From positions 38,971,039 through 39,035,038 of the forward strand of contig OZ020487.1 in the NCBI GenBank assembly GCA_963971405.1: a stretch of 64,000 nucleotides of DNA, given 5' to 3'. The notes below the pieces were generated by a model, which searched no databases, was not told the DNA's origin, and saw nothing but the letters and a program-made list of their open reading frames with translations. Below, piece by piece: positions 22,070-34,682 of this stretch. Both the position numbers and the translations under genes were made by a program. How positions within the stretch are numbered: the first letter of the stretch is position 1; every line of letters starts with the position of its first letter. Origin of the DNA: Psococerastis gibbosa (lineage: Eukaryota > Arthropoda > Insecta > Psocodea > Psocidae).

Positions 22070-22810
22070 TCTACGCGTTTGGAAATAATTACCAGAGTTC
22101 CCATAAGCCGTGTGTGTTTCATTAAAGCAGCACTGCCCCCTCCACTGCATGTAGAACCGGCGTAAAGCGTTGTGCAAACCCATAGAAGACTCGCATCGTA
22201 CACCTCCTACAGATTTGAACGCCGCCGAGTCAGTTATTCCTCTACAAACAAGGAAACTACAAGTGGGTTGAAATTGACGGGGATGCCGGAAAACGCGGTA
22301 AAAAAATTACCTTTTAGGGAGCATCCCCTATTTTCACATTTCGTCTTTGACTTTCTTAAAAAATAATAAATTGTTTACTCTTGAAAGTTGATGTGGTTTA
22401 TAGATGCACCATATATATGCTATTAAATCGAGGATGTGTCATTAGGAGTAGATGGTTGTAATAAAGACGTAGGCAGGCGATATAGCTGTAATCTGGTTTA
22501 TGCATAGATGTGTAAAGCATTAAGTTATGACATAGGGTTCATCTAGGCAAATTACTGACTACCATGCTACTCACTGTCGTATGATTAGAGTTATTAGGGT
22601 GCATTTGACTTGTAAGTGTCCGGCAAGTTAACTGACAGATTCCGAGTTAGCTATGTTTGGGTGTTGCAACTTAGAAAATGCCCTTCCATTTGCTTGACGG
22701 TTTATCGGACGTTTTTCAAAAGGGCGTTTAGCTAGCGGCCCAAAGAGGATTAGTTGCGCTTTAAATAAGCTAGTAGGTATGCGTGCATAATTCTATTATA
22801 TTTTCGTTTG
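22070..22810. other. Upstream of cuticle-like gene 1
   Basis: Probable 5' regulatory DNA of the minus-strand gene. I see no repeat or further gene. Confidence 0.4.
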
Positions 22811-22814
22811 CATC

Positions 22815-23090
22815 TTTTGATCTTCTTCTTCTTCTGGCTTTGAAGCCCTTGATGAGCTTTGCCCTGCTCGACAACACTCCTCCAGGGCTCCATTAATCTC
22901 GGTTTTGTACGCTCCACCATCTATGGACTCCCAACTCGCGAAGGTCAGTTTCCAACTCATCCTTCCAGCGTTTTCGCCAGTCGTCTTCCTGTTAGCATCT
23001 TTGGATCTCCCTTCCTTTAATTTAACTATATGCAGCGGTTATCCACTAAGCATAAATGCTTACAGATGCATTAAAGATTTCAAGTAAGAA
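22815..23090 (-). pseudogene. RTE-like LINE reverse transcriptase C-terminal fragment
   Basis: The minus strand reads RWKDELETDLRELGVHRWW then SVQNRD, the RWxDxVxxDLxxLGV..A.NRD end of RTE-like ORF2 proteins, followed by frame breaks and a GAAGAAGAAGA tail. Confidence 0.7.
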
Positions 23091-23214
23091 TGTATTATGT
23101 ATTCGAAAATTGGAATAAGCAAAGTATTTCATTATCTTAAATTAATTTTAAATTTTTATGTTATATTGAAGTAAGGAAAAGATGTGAACATATTTGGTAA
23201 ACACGGAAAGGCCG

Positions 23215-24250
23215 TGCATTTTTGACGAGCTTAATTAATTCTTCGTTCCTCAGCCGCAAAGATATGTTATCAGTTAAGGACTTGTGGCCCTTGCTCCACT
23301 AAGTTTGTTTAGAAATAGAACAAAAAAGCGCCGGATTTATTACTTATTTCAAATCAATCAATCAATCAATATATTCAAAATTAAGAATACAATACTAAAT
23401 ATACATATTAGAAAATGAACCCAATAGGCCATGTGGCCCGTGATGGGATCAAATATATATTTATTCCAATTTAAATAACATCGGTTTCATGGCATCTCGC
23501 TATGAAGGGTATTTTCTACAATAGAGGCTAATTCGTTTCCTGACGAGTTTTGGTACTTCAGTTGTATCCGATAAAGTGTCATTGGTATTGATTGAATAAT
23601 CGTAATACGGTATGAAAACGCCTCTAAACGTTTCGTGACTAATTTTCATTTGAATATAGTGCATAAGTCCGAACTGTATCGCGCTCAATATTTGCGCAAT
23701 TGCAGTAAAGCAACGCACATTTTTGGAGGTAATTGTTATGCACCAGCACCCGTACTGAGCTGGTGTCACGCCCCAACAACAAGCAAGAACTTTTCCCTTT
23801 GTAAGACACAAAAATCGCGCGGAAGAGATCCAGGCAAGTGATAGTAAGCGAATACTTCGCAATGACAGTCACGACCAAGTCACAGAGTATTGGATTCAAT
23901 AGGATTTTGTAATGAAATAGATTGCATTTCAACTACTATATCATATGCCATGTGACATAAACTATTAACTTAAAACTACACATGCACTATGCGGTAATTA
24001 CTGATGAAGGCATCCATGGCAAAAAGGGCTCACAGAAATTTCTCCGGCAAACGGCAATTTTGCTTGCGTCGCTTTTTAACCTGTTCCAAAGCTTCGGACA
24101 ACTGTTGTGCAGATGGTGGCAGTCGTTCTTAACGTGAAGTGACATTCATCACTGACATGACAAACTTTATTTGTATCGAAGTTGGTTTTTTTTCCATTTA
24201 TTAACTCATACTTTATTTAAATCTTTATTATTTATTTTTGCGGGGGACTC
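23215..24250. other. Unassigned repeat-like region
   Basis: 23345-23480 (minus) resembles the LINE 3' tail at 47461-47620 (GGCCATGTGGCCC, then a (ATTG)n end). The minus ORFs at 23500-23932 may be its decayed coding part, but I cannot confirm a domain. 23221-23250 resembles the sequence next to the RTE-like fragment at 36179. Confidence 0.45.
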
Positions 24251-24254
24251 GTAT

Positions 24255-24500
24255 CTGTACATGGTTAAGTCATGCTTTCACATATTACATAGCGTCAATG
24301 ATGGTGAGCTTGTCTCAGCTTGTCCATTATCGCTTGTAGCCGGTGTAGGTTGACATCGAGGTTGTATACCTAATTGCCAATGGCCAAAAATTCATACGGG
24401 AACAATATAAATAATTTCTAAAATCTATAGGGTCGTTTACATAGGACAAGGGGCCGTTGGGCAACTTTAAGGAGGCCTAGGTTCGTAAAAAGTCCTTCGG
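24255..24500 (+). repeat. Dispersed ~220 bp repeat, copy 1
   Basis: GTCTCAGCTTGTCCATTATC and GGTTGACATCGAGG recur at 29030-29240 (inverse) and 38222-38460. Non-coding, no TIR seen. Confidence 0.7.
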
Positions 24501-24889
24501 GACATTATTAGTAAAATATAGGGGTTACGGTGTTTTTTGAATGTTAAAGGATTGTTTGTAAGACCCTTTGTCGGACCGCTAATGGTTTGTTTAAGGCATC
24601 TTTCTGATTGTGAGGGTTAAGTTGACATACAAATAAACCTTATGCAGAGTTATATAGTATGTTATAGTACTTATAGTATACATTACGTATTTTTATACCA
24701 ATTCGAGTCTTTTGCCAACGGTTTCCCTAAGAATGCGCTCTGTACAATGCATATACTGTAGATCATATACATTATTTCACCATTACTTTATAGCCAGATG
24801 TAAAAACCGCGTATGGGCGTCACCTTGCGATAAAGTATGATTTTAAGCTGGAAAATATACTAAATATACTAATAACTTATTATTAATCT

Positions 24890-25200
24890 ACAGTAATCGC
24901 CACTGGAACCACCTACAATTGGAGGTTAGGGCAGCTAGTTCACTCAGTAGCTTTAAGAAAATTATTAAACAATATATCTTAGATAACGCTTGGGACTCTC
25001 TCCGGTCTTATAATGGTGACGACAATGGATCCCCCCCCCTTAACCTTCTCCCCCCCTCTTCTTCTCTTTTTAATTTTAAGCACCTATCTACTAATACAAT
25101 ATGTTTGTTTTTAAGGTTAGCATGAAAAGAAGACTTTATAGTCTTATTGTTCTCCTTTTGTTTTGTTTTTATTCAATAAAGTCGTTTTCAATTCAATTCA
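24890..25200 (+). pseudogene. Non-LTR retrotransposon C-terminal end and 3' tail
   Basis: HWNHLQLEVRAASSLSSFKK then IIKQYILDN is the WNxLP..SxxxFKxxLK..LL end of a LINE ORF2. A TTCAATTCAATTCAAT tail closes it. 5'-truncated. Confidence 0.75.
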
Positions 25201-26145
25201 ATATTATATCAGAGCATTTATCCCTAATTTCCTCCCTAAAGTCACTCACAGTATAATGCGCCAGTAAATGAAAATGTTCACAACATTGTACACGCAGAAT
25301 TTACGTAAGGCGGTTTTTTAGTGCAATGCCTTAAATATTGTTTCACCTTTTTACCCGGTATGCATGTCACGAATGGTTGTTAAAGCCAAATTACTATTAT
25401 TGCAAGAAGTACAATATAATCCACATGGAAATCATTAAAAAAGAATTTCATTGCGGAAGGTGTGACTGTCGTGATTGAAATGGTATTGAAGGTAGAAAAG
25501 AAGGTATGGTATAACGGGCAAATAATAACATGAATGGTGATGTCATGAACTAAGCTTAGCCCTGCTTTTAAGGCCATTTAGATTGCATCTGACGTATAGC
25601 TACAAATGAGTTGAGGGCTGCAAATTAAAAAACGCTAGCCTGCTTGAACGTTCTTGAAGTAACCATGCTATTATTGAAGTAAATAAGGACGGACCAGCTA
25701 ACTTTTATTAACTTTTTAGCCAATAAAATAACTATAGGCTAAGCGCGAGAATGTAGAGAAAATAAGATGGATCGGTATGAAAAATTGATAGGGAAGACAA
25801 GATTCGAATACAGGACTCTACCTTTACCAACCTCTACAGTCTATACCAATTTTATCCCGTTCAATCTTTAAATTTCGGTAAATTCGGTAAAAATTGGTAA
25901 ATTTATAATTTCTCACATTAAAAAAATAAAAAGTGCATTAAACCGATTTTTATAGTAAATCAGTCGGGTTAATAGCCAGCAATTTCAGAAGGCTTGTATT
26001 TTTTATGAACACTGCAGGCTCTCATGGCTAGAAAATTGGGAAATGTATAGCAATCGTGGGATTCGAACTGGTTAATAAGATAATAAAAAAATAATAATTG
26101 AATAAAACTCAACTTTTCAACAAACTAATTACCTTTAAACTTACA
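25201..26145. other. Anonymous AT-rich stretch
   Basis: No gene or confident repeat seen. Confidence 0.4.
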
Positions 26146-26192
26146 TACAACTTGTGCCCCCCCCCCCTAAATTTTCAGCTGGATCCGCCCTT
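26146..26192. repeat. Right end of a hAT-like G/C-tract element
   Basis: ACAACTTGTGCCCCC...TAAATTTTC then GCTGGATCCGCCC is nearly identical to the right end of the element at 50043-50216. The left part is missing. Confidence 0.65.
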
Positions 26193-26315
26193 GCTTATGA
26201 GCGTATACATACATGTCAACGAATACGGCCCAATTTTTTAACAGTTTTTTACATATACGGAACTGTTAAAAAATTGGGCCGTATTCGTTGACATATATGT
26301 ATACGGTCATAAGCG
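26193..26315. repeat. Near-perfect long hairpin
   Basis: Two ~52 bp arms (GCTTATGAGCGTATACATAC..., core CGAATACGGCCCAATTTTTT) pair around a ~15 bp loop at 26246-26260. No other copy in the window. Confidence 0.8.
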
Positions 26316-26814
26316 TAAGGAATTTGACATTTGTCGTGTTACTCATACGTTTTTTTTGTTTTTGTTTTCTTAAAGTGAAACGCTGAAGCTCAAAATCTAG
26401 CTAAAAAGCTACCTTTTTTTCTCAGATCACCGCATTTTGTCATACTACTATATAAATTACTATAAATAATTAGATTACTCGTGACTTCGTGGTATTTTAT
26501 TTTAATAAACACAAAATAAAAAAACTGAGAGTTTTAGAAATTTTTGCATCTTCTCCTCGAGTTGAGCAAGTCTCAAATCGCAGATAAGGTGTAACTGTGC
26601 TAGTGGGTTTCCCTCTGTAGATGGCAGTTCTTGCCGAAAGCGCTCAGGGTTTTATACTAACACAAGTGGGTTTCTTAGACAAAGTTAATTTCTTAACGAT
26701 TATTTGGGTTTTACTAATTCGGGTTGTTATAACAAGTTTTTCTAAAACTGTAAGTTTTTGTTATTTTTTGTTTAATAAATTATTAGTTGTTCTATTAAGT
26801 TATATATGGTATGG

Positions 26815-27235
26815 AGGGATGGACTTTGACACAAGCTATGGAGAACAGAATCAGTGGATTTGCAAAGTGGGTATACAGACAAATGCTGTTCATATCCTGG
26901 AGAGATCCCTATTGTTGAGGTCCGGAGGCGAATGGTTACCGAAGCCGAGTTGCTGTTGATAGTTAAGAACCGGAAACTAACATACTTCGGCGGTGTGACG
27001 AGGAACGAAAAGTATCGCCTTCTGCATGTAATAATCCAAGAGAAGATAGTAGGACAGAAGGCTCCGGGCAGAAGGAAAACATCCAGGTTGAAAAACCTGA
27101 GTCTCCGAGGTCCAAATTGCCATGACGGTCGCCAATCTTCGATTGAAGAGGCATTAAGAGAAATTGTTCTTTTTCCATATGCCTTGAACCATTGTTTCAG
27201 CTCATACAACACATTGCCATGTCAAATTTGGTAAT
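26815..27235 (+). pseudogene. RTE-like LINE reverse transcriptase C-terminal fragment
   Basis: WTLTQAMENRISGFAKWVYR in one frame, then KNRKLTYFGGVTRNEKYRLL, IIQEKIVGQKAPGRR and RLKNL in another. This is the RMLxISW...RKLxYFGHVxRN..GKR.PGRRR.SWLKNLR pattern of LINE ORF2 tails. It is frameshifted and 5'-truncated. Confidence 0.82.
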
Positions 27236-27704
27236 TCTACTCACTTTGCTGGGTAATTCACCTTAGCGTAAATACGCACGTCTTCCCCAAATTGCCATCT
27301 TTAAGTTTTGTTTGCCTGCTATGAAATTTCTTATACTATTTGTAATTGACAATAATAAAGCGACCTGAAGGTCTTCGGAAATCTTCGTTGTTACCTTGAA
27401 CAAACTGCGGCCTCCCTCGCATCCTCTCGTAGTTCATTTGTTTTCCTAGAATTATTACGATGTATATTTATTTTTATTACGCTATTTATTAATTATCTCA
27501 TGGTGATACCGGCCATGATTCATTTGAATCAAATTCACCTTTAGCTGTATTTCTTTCCTTAGTAATTCATTTTGTAAAGTCCGCCTCATTGTTGTGAAGA
27601 CCTGCTTCTCTATAAAGTCATGAACACCAATCTATCATAACTTCTTCTTAACCTCTACCGAAAACCCTAACCCTAAACAACTACCGTACAGAAGTGCAGT
27701 AAAT

Positions 27705-27870
27705 TCTGAACATCCTGGTTGAAAAACCTGAGGCTGTGGTTTAACAAGGGCACTGCTTCACTTTTCAGAGCAGCAGTCTTGAAGGTCCAAATTGCCATGA
27801 TGCTCTTCGAATGCTCTATGAATCTTCGAAAGCAGAAATATTTAAAGAAGAAGATGCCCAATCCGCCAAA
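27705..27870 (+). pseudogene. RTE-like LINE fragment
   Basis: TSWLKNLRLWFNKGTASLFR then AAVLKVQIAMM, the last ~35 residues of the same LINE family as 26815-27235, ending in an AAGAAGAAGATG tail. Confidence 0.78.
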
Positions 27871-29029
27871 CTCTTGGGTTTTTGTGAAGCGAACGATGTT
27901 TTTTTTGTCTCTAGCTTAAGCTACTTCATAAATACCCGTAAGTTCCATTTGTTGGAAATTCAAGTTCAGTGCTTGTATTTTTTTTTTCATCTTGATAATA
28001 CTCAAAATTGAATTGTTTAGCATTGCCCTTGGCAGCCGGGGTACATAGGCGTGCTTGTGACGCGATGATTAAATTTAACGAAGTAGGAAGAACACAATGC
28101 CGAATGCCCGGCCCAAGACGTGATGCTGCAGAAGACACGTTACTGACCCGGTCTTGAACTTGTGCGCACGTTTGTCATTGTTGAGTCCGTGGTCAAATCG
28201 TCAGGGATGCCCATTTATTTAAACCCTTAGTATTCGTTTACTTAATAAGTAAGTAAGTTAGTAAGTATGAAGATAATATATTACTGTTTACATTTTTAAC
28301 TTATTTCAAAATGCCAACTTCTTACTTTTACTAACTGATTACTGAAGACCAAGACCGTACCGAGGACTGGACCGAAGACCGGGTAGGACCTAAAGCCGGA
28401 AATACATTGAATCGGGACAAAAAATAAGTGGACCGGGCCTGAAATCACTAATGTTTAATATAGCAATCCCTCAGTCAAATGTTGGTGCTAACTTAAGAGT
28501 TAGACCTTAGTGAATTAGATAGATTACAAGATCAAAATTTCGTGATTGAATTATGATTTATGACGCCGTACTTGGCTAGTATTTTCAGAGGAAGATTTGA
28601 AGCTCAGGATGTTAGACAGCCTACACCGTTGTATGATTATCATTTCACCCCTTTAGTAATGCCTTGAAGGACTTTTTATTTACCTACTTACAATGAGGTT
28701 CATTTGTGACGTCATTTTGTAGATGGCAGGACCAGCTGCAATGATATCAAAGCGTTGATTTTTCCATAAGCATCAATACTATTTTAAAATTATTTTTAAT
28801 TGTGTATTATTTTAAAGTGATATTTTTCTATAAATCATGGAGAATATATATATTAAATTATATGCAGCGAAATAAGGTCAAGGCATAGTAAAAATATTAT
28901 TAAAAATATTAAAAGAATTAATTAGATGCTAAGAGCTTAGTTTTCACATGCAAATGGCGGCCATTTTGAATAATATGGATATCGGTTTGTCGTCAGCGAA
29001 CCTAGTGACCAAAACTGTCCCTACAGAAC
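27871..29029. other. Anonymous stretch
   Basis: No gene recognised. A degenerate AGGACTGGACCGAAGACCGG micro-repeat lies at 28345-28395. Confidence 0.4.
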
Positions 29030-29240
29030 CTCATATATTAGTGTGTCTCATTAGCCCCTTGTCCAATGCCAATGTCCCCATTGATTTCGGGCATTATTAT
29101 TAATGTTTCCGTATGAATGTTTGGCAATTGGCAAACTGATGTATGCATCCTCGATGTCAACCTGCACTGTTCACAAGCGATAATGGACAAGCTGAGACAA
29201 GGTTAACATAGTCGCAATGTAACTGACAAAAGCATGACTT
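29030..29240 (-). repeat. Dispersed ~220 bp repeat, copy 2
   Basis: Reverse complement of 24255-24480: CGATAATGGACAAGCTGAGA and CCTCGATGTCAACC. Confidence 0.7.
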
Positions 29241-29652
29241 ATGTTTCCTAGTACAGATCCAAATCATTTCACCCCTTAATTTGTTGAAAACTAATTAACA
29301 CAATGGAACATCTCTATGAAGTGAGTCTTTGCAAATATTGGTATAGGTTAGACCGAGTTCTTGTACAATAGGTGCGGCCTATATATTGTAGTTGGCACCT
29401 ATACCTAACTGTTTCAAGTCGATCACCCTCAGTCTATTCACAGAATTGTAAATTATTTTGTTAGCATATCCAGTTGAGTAACATACATTGAGTCATGGGG
29501 TATGAGATAAGTTGGGACGAACAACGCAAACAGTGGAGAACTGAAAGTAGTTTTTGATGTGTTTGGCGCCATGCGTCGTTAACACCGAGTCGTAGTTTAT
29601 ACTATTTGGCTTTATTAGTGTGTTCATTCGTCCCTGAATAGTTGCTGTTCAA

Positions 29653-29812
29653 AAATGATAGGCCGTGGTCGTTCTCAGTTGCTGCTGAGTCTCCGAGATA
29701 CAATCTTAGAAGTCTACGCAGTTCCACTGAAGATGTCGACCGCAGACGTTGACGAAACGTTCGGAAGTACACTTTCAGAACGACTACGGCCTATCATCTC
29801 GGATTCTACTGA
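29653..29812. mobile_element. Foldback element, left arm shortened
   Basis: The start GATAGGCCGTGGTCGTTCT mirrors the end CGACTACGGCCTATCATC. The middle has GTTCCACTGAAGATGTCGAC as in other members. Confidence 0.72.
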
Positions 29813-30550
29813 TTTATCAAAATAATACAATGTTATACAATATGATATATTGGTATACAGTATGTACGTATATTATTATGATTTGATTGTATGGCCTACC
29901 TACTACTGGAACTGGGAAAAAATGTAGTCATTTCAGAATGTCTTTTAACTTTATTTTTATTTACAAAGAAATTGAAAGCCATAAAATTGCTACGGACTGC
30001 CATACAATTAATTATCTACCACAAACCTTTCATTAGGCCAGTTATACTGTTTTCTGGAAATATAACTTCTGGAGCGATCAGTTGGAAGTAACATGGCCTT
30101 GTATCAATTGTTATGAAACCCGCGTGAAAATAACCAATAGGGCCTATCTGCGGTGTTCTATCTTTGAGGAGAAACAATGTCCCGTTGCGACACAACGTAG
30201 GCCTTTCACCTTCGCCCTCCCAGAACAAGAAGCATATTGTGAGACGTGTGAACACATTGATAATTTCCAAGGGTCCGGAAAATGTGGAAATAAACACAAA
30301 TGGCCTTGCTTGCGACTGGTGCTGGCCTAGGGGTTAAAATAATACGTTTCAGCTACCTGCAGCCGTAGCACGAAGTGCCAATTTCACGTATTACTGGGGA
30401 TAAAAATGTAAACAAACGATTATAGAATAGCACTTTCTTGTATACACTTATCAGTGATAATATGTTATCTTGGTACCTCGTGATACGGCAGCAGGTGTTT
30501 GAAGGTTTGGAGCGTAATAGGTCAAGGTTGTTTAGAACCAACTAGAAGAA
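29813..30550. other. Anonymous stretch with a stem-loop repeat piece
   Basis: No gene seen. 30395-30450 matches half of the GTAAACA-type stem-loop repeat. Confidence 0.45.
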
Positions 30551-30554
30551 GAAG

Positions 30555-30780
30555 AAGCTGAGAACATGGACATGGTGAGTGGTGGTAAAGACTCTGACCT
30601 TCACCCGAAAGGTTCTTGGTTCGAGTCTCACACTTACTACATTTTCCGGACATGCTTCGGAGGGTATGTAAAACAGGCGGTCCCAGGCCTTCCTAGTTAA
30701 GTTTAGAGATGTATGTTATAGTCTTAACTCCGCTGGGTCGGCTTAATAATAGAAAAAAAGTATTTATTTATTTATTAAAA
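30555..30780 (+). mobile_element. tRNA-derived SINE
   Basis: B box-like GGTTCGAGTC follows CACCCGAAAGGTTCTT; the body GGCGGTCCCAGGCCTTCC and a (TATT)n tail follow. Diverged copy of the element complete at 61383-61607. Confidence 0.8.
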
Positions 30781-31333
30781 TCATCGCCTAGTATTGTTAG
30801 AAGATGTTTGTGTGTTTCGGAACACTCAACTCCGCGAGATCATCTAGGAGAGATATTTAAAGAAGAAGAAGAAGAAGAATTGATAGGAACTAATCTTTTT
30901 ATAATAGACTCGCTTGTTAAGTAACAATGGTCATAAACCCAGACTGCGTGAGGCTACTTATTAGCATTGTAGACAGTTACCCGGTCTTGTACTTGACAAT
31001 GACCGATTTCCCGAGCTCACATAAAGATTCCATATGAAATAATTACGGGACCAGTCATTACTTTGAAAGGAATAATTCGCACGAAAACACTGCAGTATAT
31101 TGCTCTGGCAGTTGGCCCGACATTTACCTATATACGAAGAATAAGAAACAACATTTACATAACTTATACAATATTACAAATGGAAGGGGGGCCCAAAAGA
31201 CAAGAACCGTGTTGGGCCCCCCTTTACTAATATAAAAGTAAAATTAGCATCTAAACTAAATAAAAATTGAGAATTAAGTAAAAACTAAAAGTTAATGAAC
31301 AGCTTATCCGGGTGTAAGTGTAAATTATCCTAA
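30781..31333. other. Anonymous stretch
   Basis: A GAAGAAGAAGAAGAA run at ~30860 may be a LINE tail. Nothing else identified. Confidence 0.4.
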
Positions 31334-31542
31334 GGCGGCTATTCCATTTTTCATTGTGCATGTGCATGACGTGGTAGCAGACATTATTAATAAGTCTCTG
31401 CCATATTTTAAGGAGACTATAATGTAGATACTTAACTTATCTATTATAAATTAAGTTGTAATATGGTGGAGACTTATTAATAATGTCTGCTACCACGTCA
31501 TGCACATGCACAATGAAAAACGACGTCGGTGGAATAGCCGCC
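31334..31542. mobile_element. Hairpin MITE (arm type C), TAA-flanked
   Basis: GGCGGCTATTCCA and ...GGAATAGCCGCC ends are directly flanked by TAA on both sides. Arms carry GACGTGGTAGCAGACATTAT. Same family as 1030-1238. Confidence 0.85.
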
Positions 31543-32770
31543 TAAATAAACCCTAATGAATGTAAATTGACTTAAAATAATAACTGAAATTAAAATAAAT
31601 TGGACATACGTAAAGTTACATTCATTGAATGAATGAATGAATAACGAATTTATATAATATAATATAATAATAATAATATTACATTTATACATTCATGTTA
31701 ACTTGCCCATTGGGGTTTACTAAAAATACATATGTTAATATTATTCCTGGATATTGTTTATAAACTAAGATTGATTGTTATTAATTGATACTAGTCGTAG
31801 GCGGATCTTTTTTTTCTCTACACATGACAAAACCATTATATTATGTTGTCTGTTTTGGAGTGGGTTAGTTTTAATGTTTTTAGGCCCAGCCCTGCCATAG
31901 CTTGAAAAGTATCGGTAGGTACCACAGGACGGCTCTGCCGTCTCGGCATGGCATACTATCGTTACTATTCCTTACCGAGACTTCAAGCGATGGTGGGACT
32001 CATCCTAACTGGTTTAAACAATTCCCCAGGTGTTTATTTATTTATTCTACATACTGTACGTAAAGTTTCATTCATTGGGGTTTATTTAAAATATATAAGT
32101 TAATATTATTCCTGGATAAGTTATTCATTAAAGGTCATGGTAGGTTTGCTGTTCGTGCTACGGCTGAATTAAGGCAATTTTAAAGTTTCAAAATCATGTG
32201 TCCCTTGTGTCGTAATTTCACCCCTTTTCTGTTCAACCTGGGAGCATGGGACTACTCTTTGTTATTAAGTTACAAATCGGTGGAAGATCCAAGGATTATT
32301 AATTTTTTATCATGTGAATATATAAATAATATTCTGCAGCTTACTTGTTTCCGTCAGAAACTAATTGGCAATTAGAAATAATAGCCTATGCGGCTAGCTA
32401 AGTAATAATGTTTCTGGAAATTGAGCAAAGACTAGTTTTGCAGATTCCAAATTAAATTACGATTGATGTACTGTGTGTTTATGCAACGCTTATGTAAATG
32501 TTCATTGAATCTATGGTATGACATGCATATCGAAGTTATTAATATTATGTTCCTGTTCTCATTGTTCTGTTCTGTTCCATCCCCATCTGAAATGTCGAAA
32601 ATAAAATTTTCCTGTAAGCTATTATTTAGAGAAATTTAAAAATATTCCTGGGAAAATAATAGCATTGCCTGTATCTCAGTGGCGTATGCATAAAATACTT
32701 TCTTGTGGGTGGGAAGACCAGATTGCCTCTAGCTATCACCCTCTTGCCGTGTGCAGAAGTATTCAAAACT
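31543..32770. other. Anonymous AT-rich stretch
   Basis: Contains a (TGAATGAA)n microsatellite at ~31625 and two related phrases (CATTGGGGTTTA...TTAATATTATTCCTGGAT) at ~31708 and ~32073. No gene. Confidence 0.4.
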
Positions 32771-32915
32771 AAATTAGAGGATATAGAAAAACTGGAGTTG
32801 GCCGGGTTCGAACCCAAGTTCTACGCCTAATCTTAGATTAAGACAACGCCCCGGTTAGGCGTTGATCGTGGGTTCGAATCCCTCCAAGTCCAGTTTTTTA
32901 TATATCCTCTAATTT
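32771..32915. mobile_element. TIR foldback element with two inverted tRNA-like arms
   Basis: AAATTAGAGGATATAGAAAA is mirrored at the right. Inside, two B box-like arms (GGGTTCGAACCC and GTGGGTTCGAATCCCTCC) face each other around ATCTTAGATTAAG. The relative at 47999-48110 has a single arm. Confidence 0.75.
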
Positions 32916-32999
32916 CGGTTATAATGAGGAGGTTACTTCTTCAACCAATGCCAGTGTTATATTGTATATACCATATGGCATATAAAGTAAAGTAAATTC

Positions 33000-33230
33000 G
33001 TGTCGGGGTGGTACTACCCGTGGTACAGGAGTTTTCAGGTTGCATCAACAGCCTCCTGTTTAACCTATCGACAGTCAGGGAAGACTGCCGGGACCGCCGG
33101 CTTTACATGCCCTCCGAAGCATGGTAGTCAGAAGATAAATAATTGTACCACTAGAAAATTTTGGCATTCGGGTGGGAACCAGTCACCTTCTGGATGATAG
33201 TCCGAGTCGTTACCTCTACGCCATTCTGAC
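33000..33230 (-). mobile_element. Probable second tRNA-derived SINE
   Basis: The minus strand starts GTCAGAATGGCGTAGAGGTA with a B box-like GGTGACTGGTTCCCACC. Its body shares the CCTCCGAAGCATGG..CCGGGACCGCC region with the main SINE, suggesting a different head on a common body. Confidence 0.6.
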
Positions 33231-33294
33231 TATATGGCATATAATACTGCAATGTAAATTACGTGATATACAAAAATGGTCTTATGGAACGTTC

Positions 33295-33478
33295 ATTAAA
33301 TACCGAAAGGTTGTTGGTTCGAGTCCTACACTTCCAACATTTTCTGGCCATGCTTCAGAGGGCATGTAAAGCAGGCGGTCCCGGGCCTTCCTAGTTGAAT
33401 TTAAGAGAGGGCTTTATAGCCCTAACTCCGCTAGGTTGGCTTAGTAATAGAACAAAAAGTCATTATTATTATTATTAA
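33295..33478 (+). mobile_element. tRNA-derived SINE, 5'-truncated
   Basis: Begins at CCGAAAGGTTGTTGGTTCGA, continues through TAGCCCTAACTCCGCTAGGT and ends in (ATT)n. Confidence 0.85.
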
Positions 33479-34300
33479 AAATACAAGCTTTCGCCATAAA
33501 TTTACATTTTCTGAACTAAAGTATTATTTAGACTTCACAATAATGTCTATTAATGTATACATTTTCAATAGAATTGTAAAATATTAAATCAGTCTGGTAA
33601 AATGTCTGATTTTGTAGAAAGCTTGAATTTTTTGAAAAAATTTCTTGTGAGGAATGGCACAATGAATCAATTAACTTCGTCAAAAAATATATATATGTAA
33701 AAAAAAGATTAATCGCATACAAACAATTTAATGTATTTAATTATACATTATATTTAATGTAATTAAATGTATCCGATTGACCTCTTCAGTCGCCTCTGTA
33801 GGTTAGTACCCGTGTTGAGTTACGACACGTCTCCGATCGCATGGCGTGTAATGACTCGCACAAGTGCAAGCACGTTACCACCTGACCATCGAAGTCAAAT
33901 TCGACCGCCCTTTGTCTATAAAACATTTTGAAATATTTGTCTTCAGCTCTTAAACTGTGTATGGCACGCCTCTCCTCGACATCATACCAATTTTGCAACA
34001 TGGAGGCCTAGGTGAGTTGTTGACTTTGCCCCAAAAGAGTCATAACAAGAAATCGTGGGCTTAAATTTGAACACTTGTAACTTCCCACCTACCTACTGTA
34101 GGTCAACAATGTGTCCTGTGACAACCTAGACATGTCCCATTGTACGTATGGGAATAAGTATTGCATAATTCAATTTTCTCACCTCATTTTATATGGATGT
34201 TTACTAATGCCTGTCAGAATTAGCACAATACAAAGTAGCTAGTTCACATTATATTGTAGTATCGTAGATTGTTGGTGCTATTGTACTGCATATTATTTAA
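33479..34300. other. Anonymous stretch with a short dispersed repeat
   Basis: 33800-33880 (minus) resembles 63240-63320 (CACTTGTGCGAGTC..GATCGGAG..GTGTCGTA). The 71-codon minus ORF spanning it is not recognised. Confidence 0.45.
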
Positions 34301-34682
34301 GGCGCCCATTCCACCGACCGGCTAGGGCTATTTACAAAAACAGTGACGTGGTAGCAGACATTCAAGACTTAGGTGGGGTTTCCACCGACCTCGCATTGCA
34401 GAATTGACGGAAATGTTTATTTTCCTCTATGCCACAGTTAAAATTGATCAAAGATCATACAGTAAAATCACAAACAAACAAACTAAAATTAAAAAATGGC
34501 GTCATGAGATATGTTAAGTACAAACATTTTGATAGATTTCTATTTAAAAAAATTCTAATTTCCGTCAATGTCATTTGCATTCTGCAATGCGAGGTCGGTG
34601 GAAAAGCCACCTAAGTCTTGAATGTCGGTAACCACGTCACCGTTTTTGTAAATAGCCCTAGCCGGTCGGTGGAATGGGCGCC
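34301..34682. mobile_element. Hairpin MITE (arm type D)
   Basis: The ends GGCGCCCATTCCACCGACCG are mirrored. Arms contain GTGGTAGCAGACATTCAAGA (one G-to-other change on the right). The directional core has CAAACAAACAAACTAAAATT. Confidence 0.85.

Noticed and set aside
23500-23932. Overlapping minus-strand ORFs of 97 and 120 codons as a gene
   Set aside because: They precede a LINE-like tail and change frame. No domain could be confirmed, so left as unassigned repeat.
26772-27212. 146-codon minus-strand ORF
   Set aside because: Antisense shadow of the RTE-like LINE fragment on the plus strand.
27663-27676. Telomere-like CCCTAA units
   Set aside because: Only two imperfect units; too short to mean anything.
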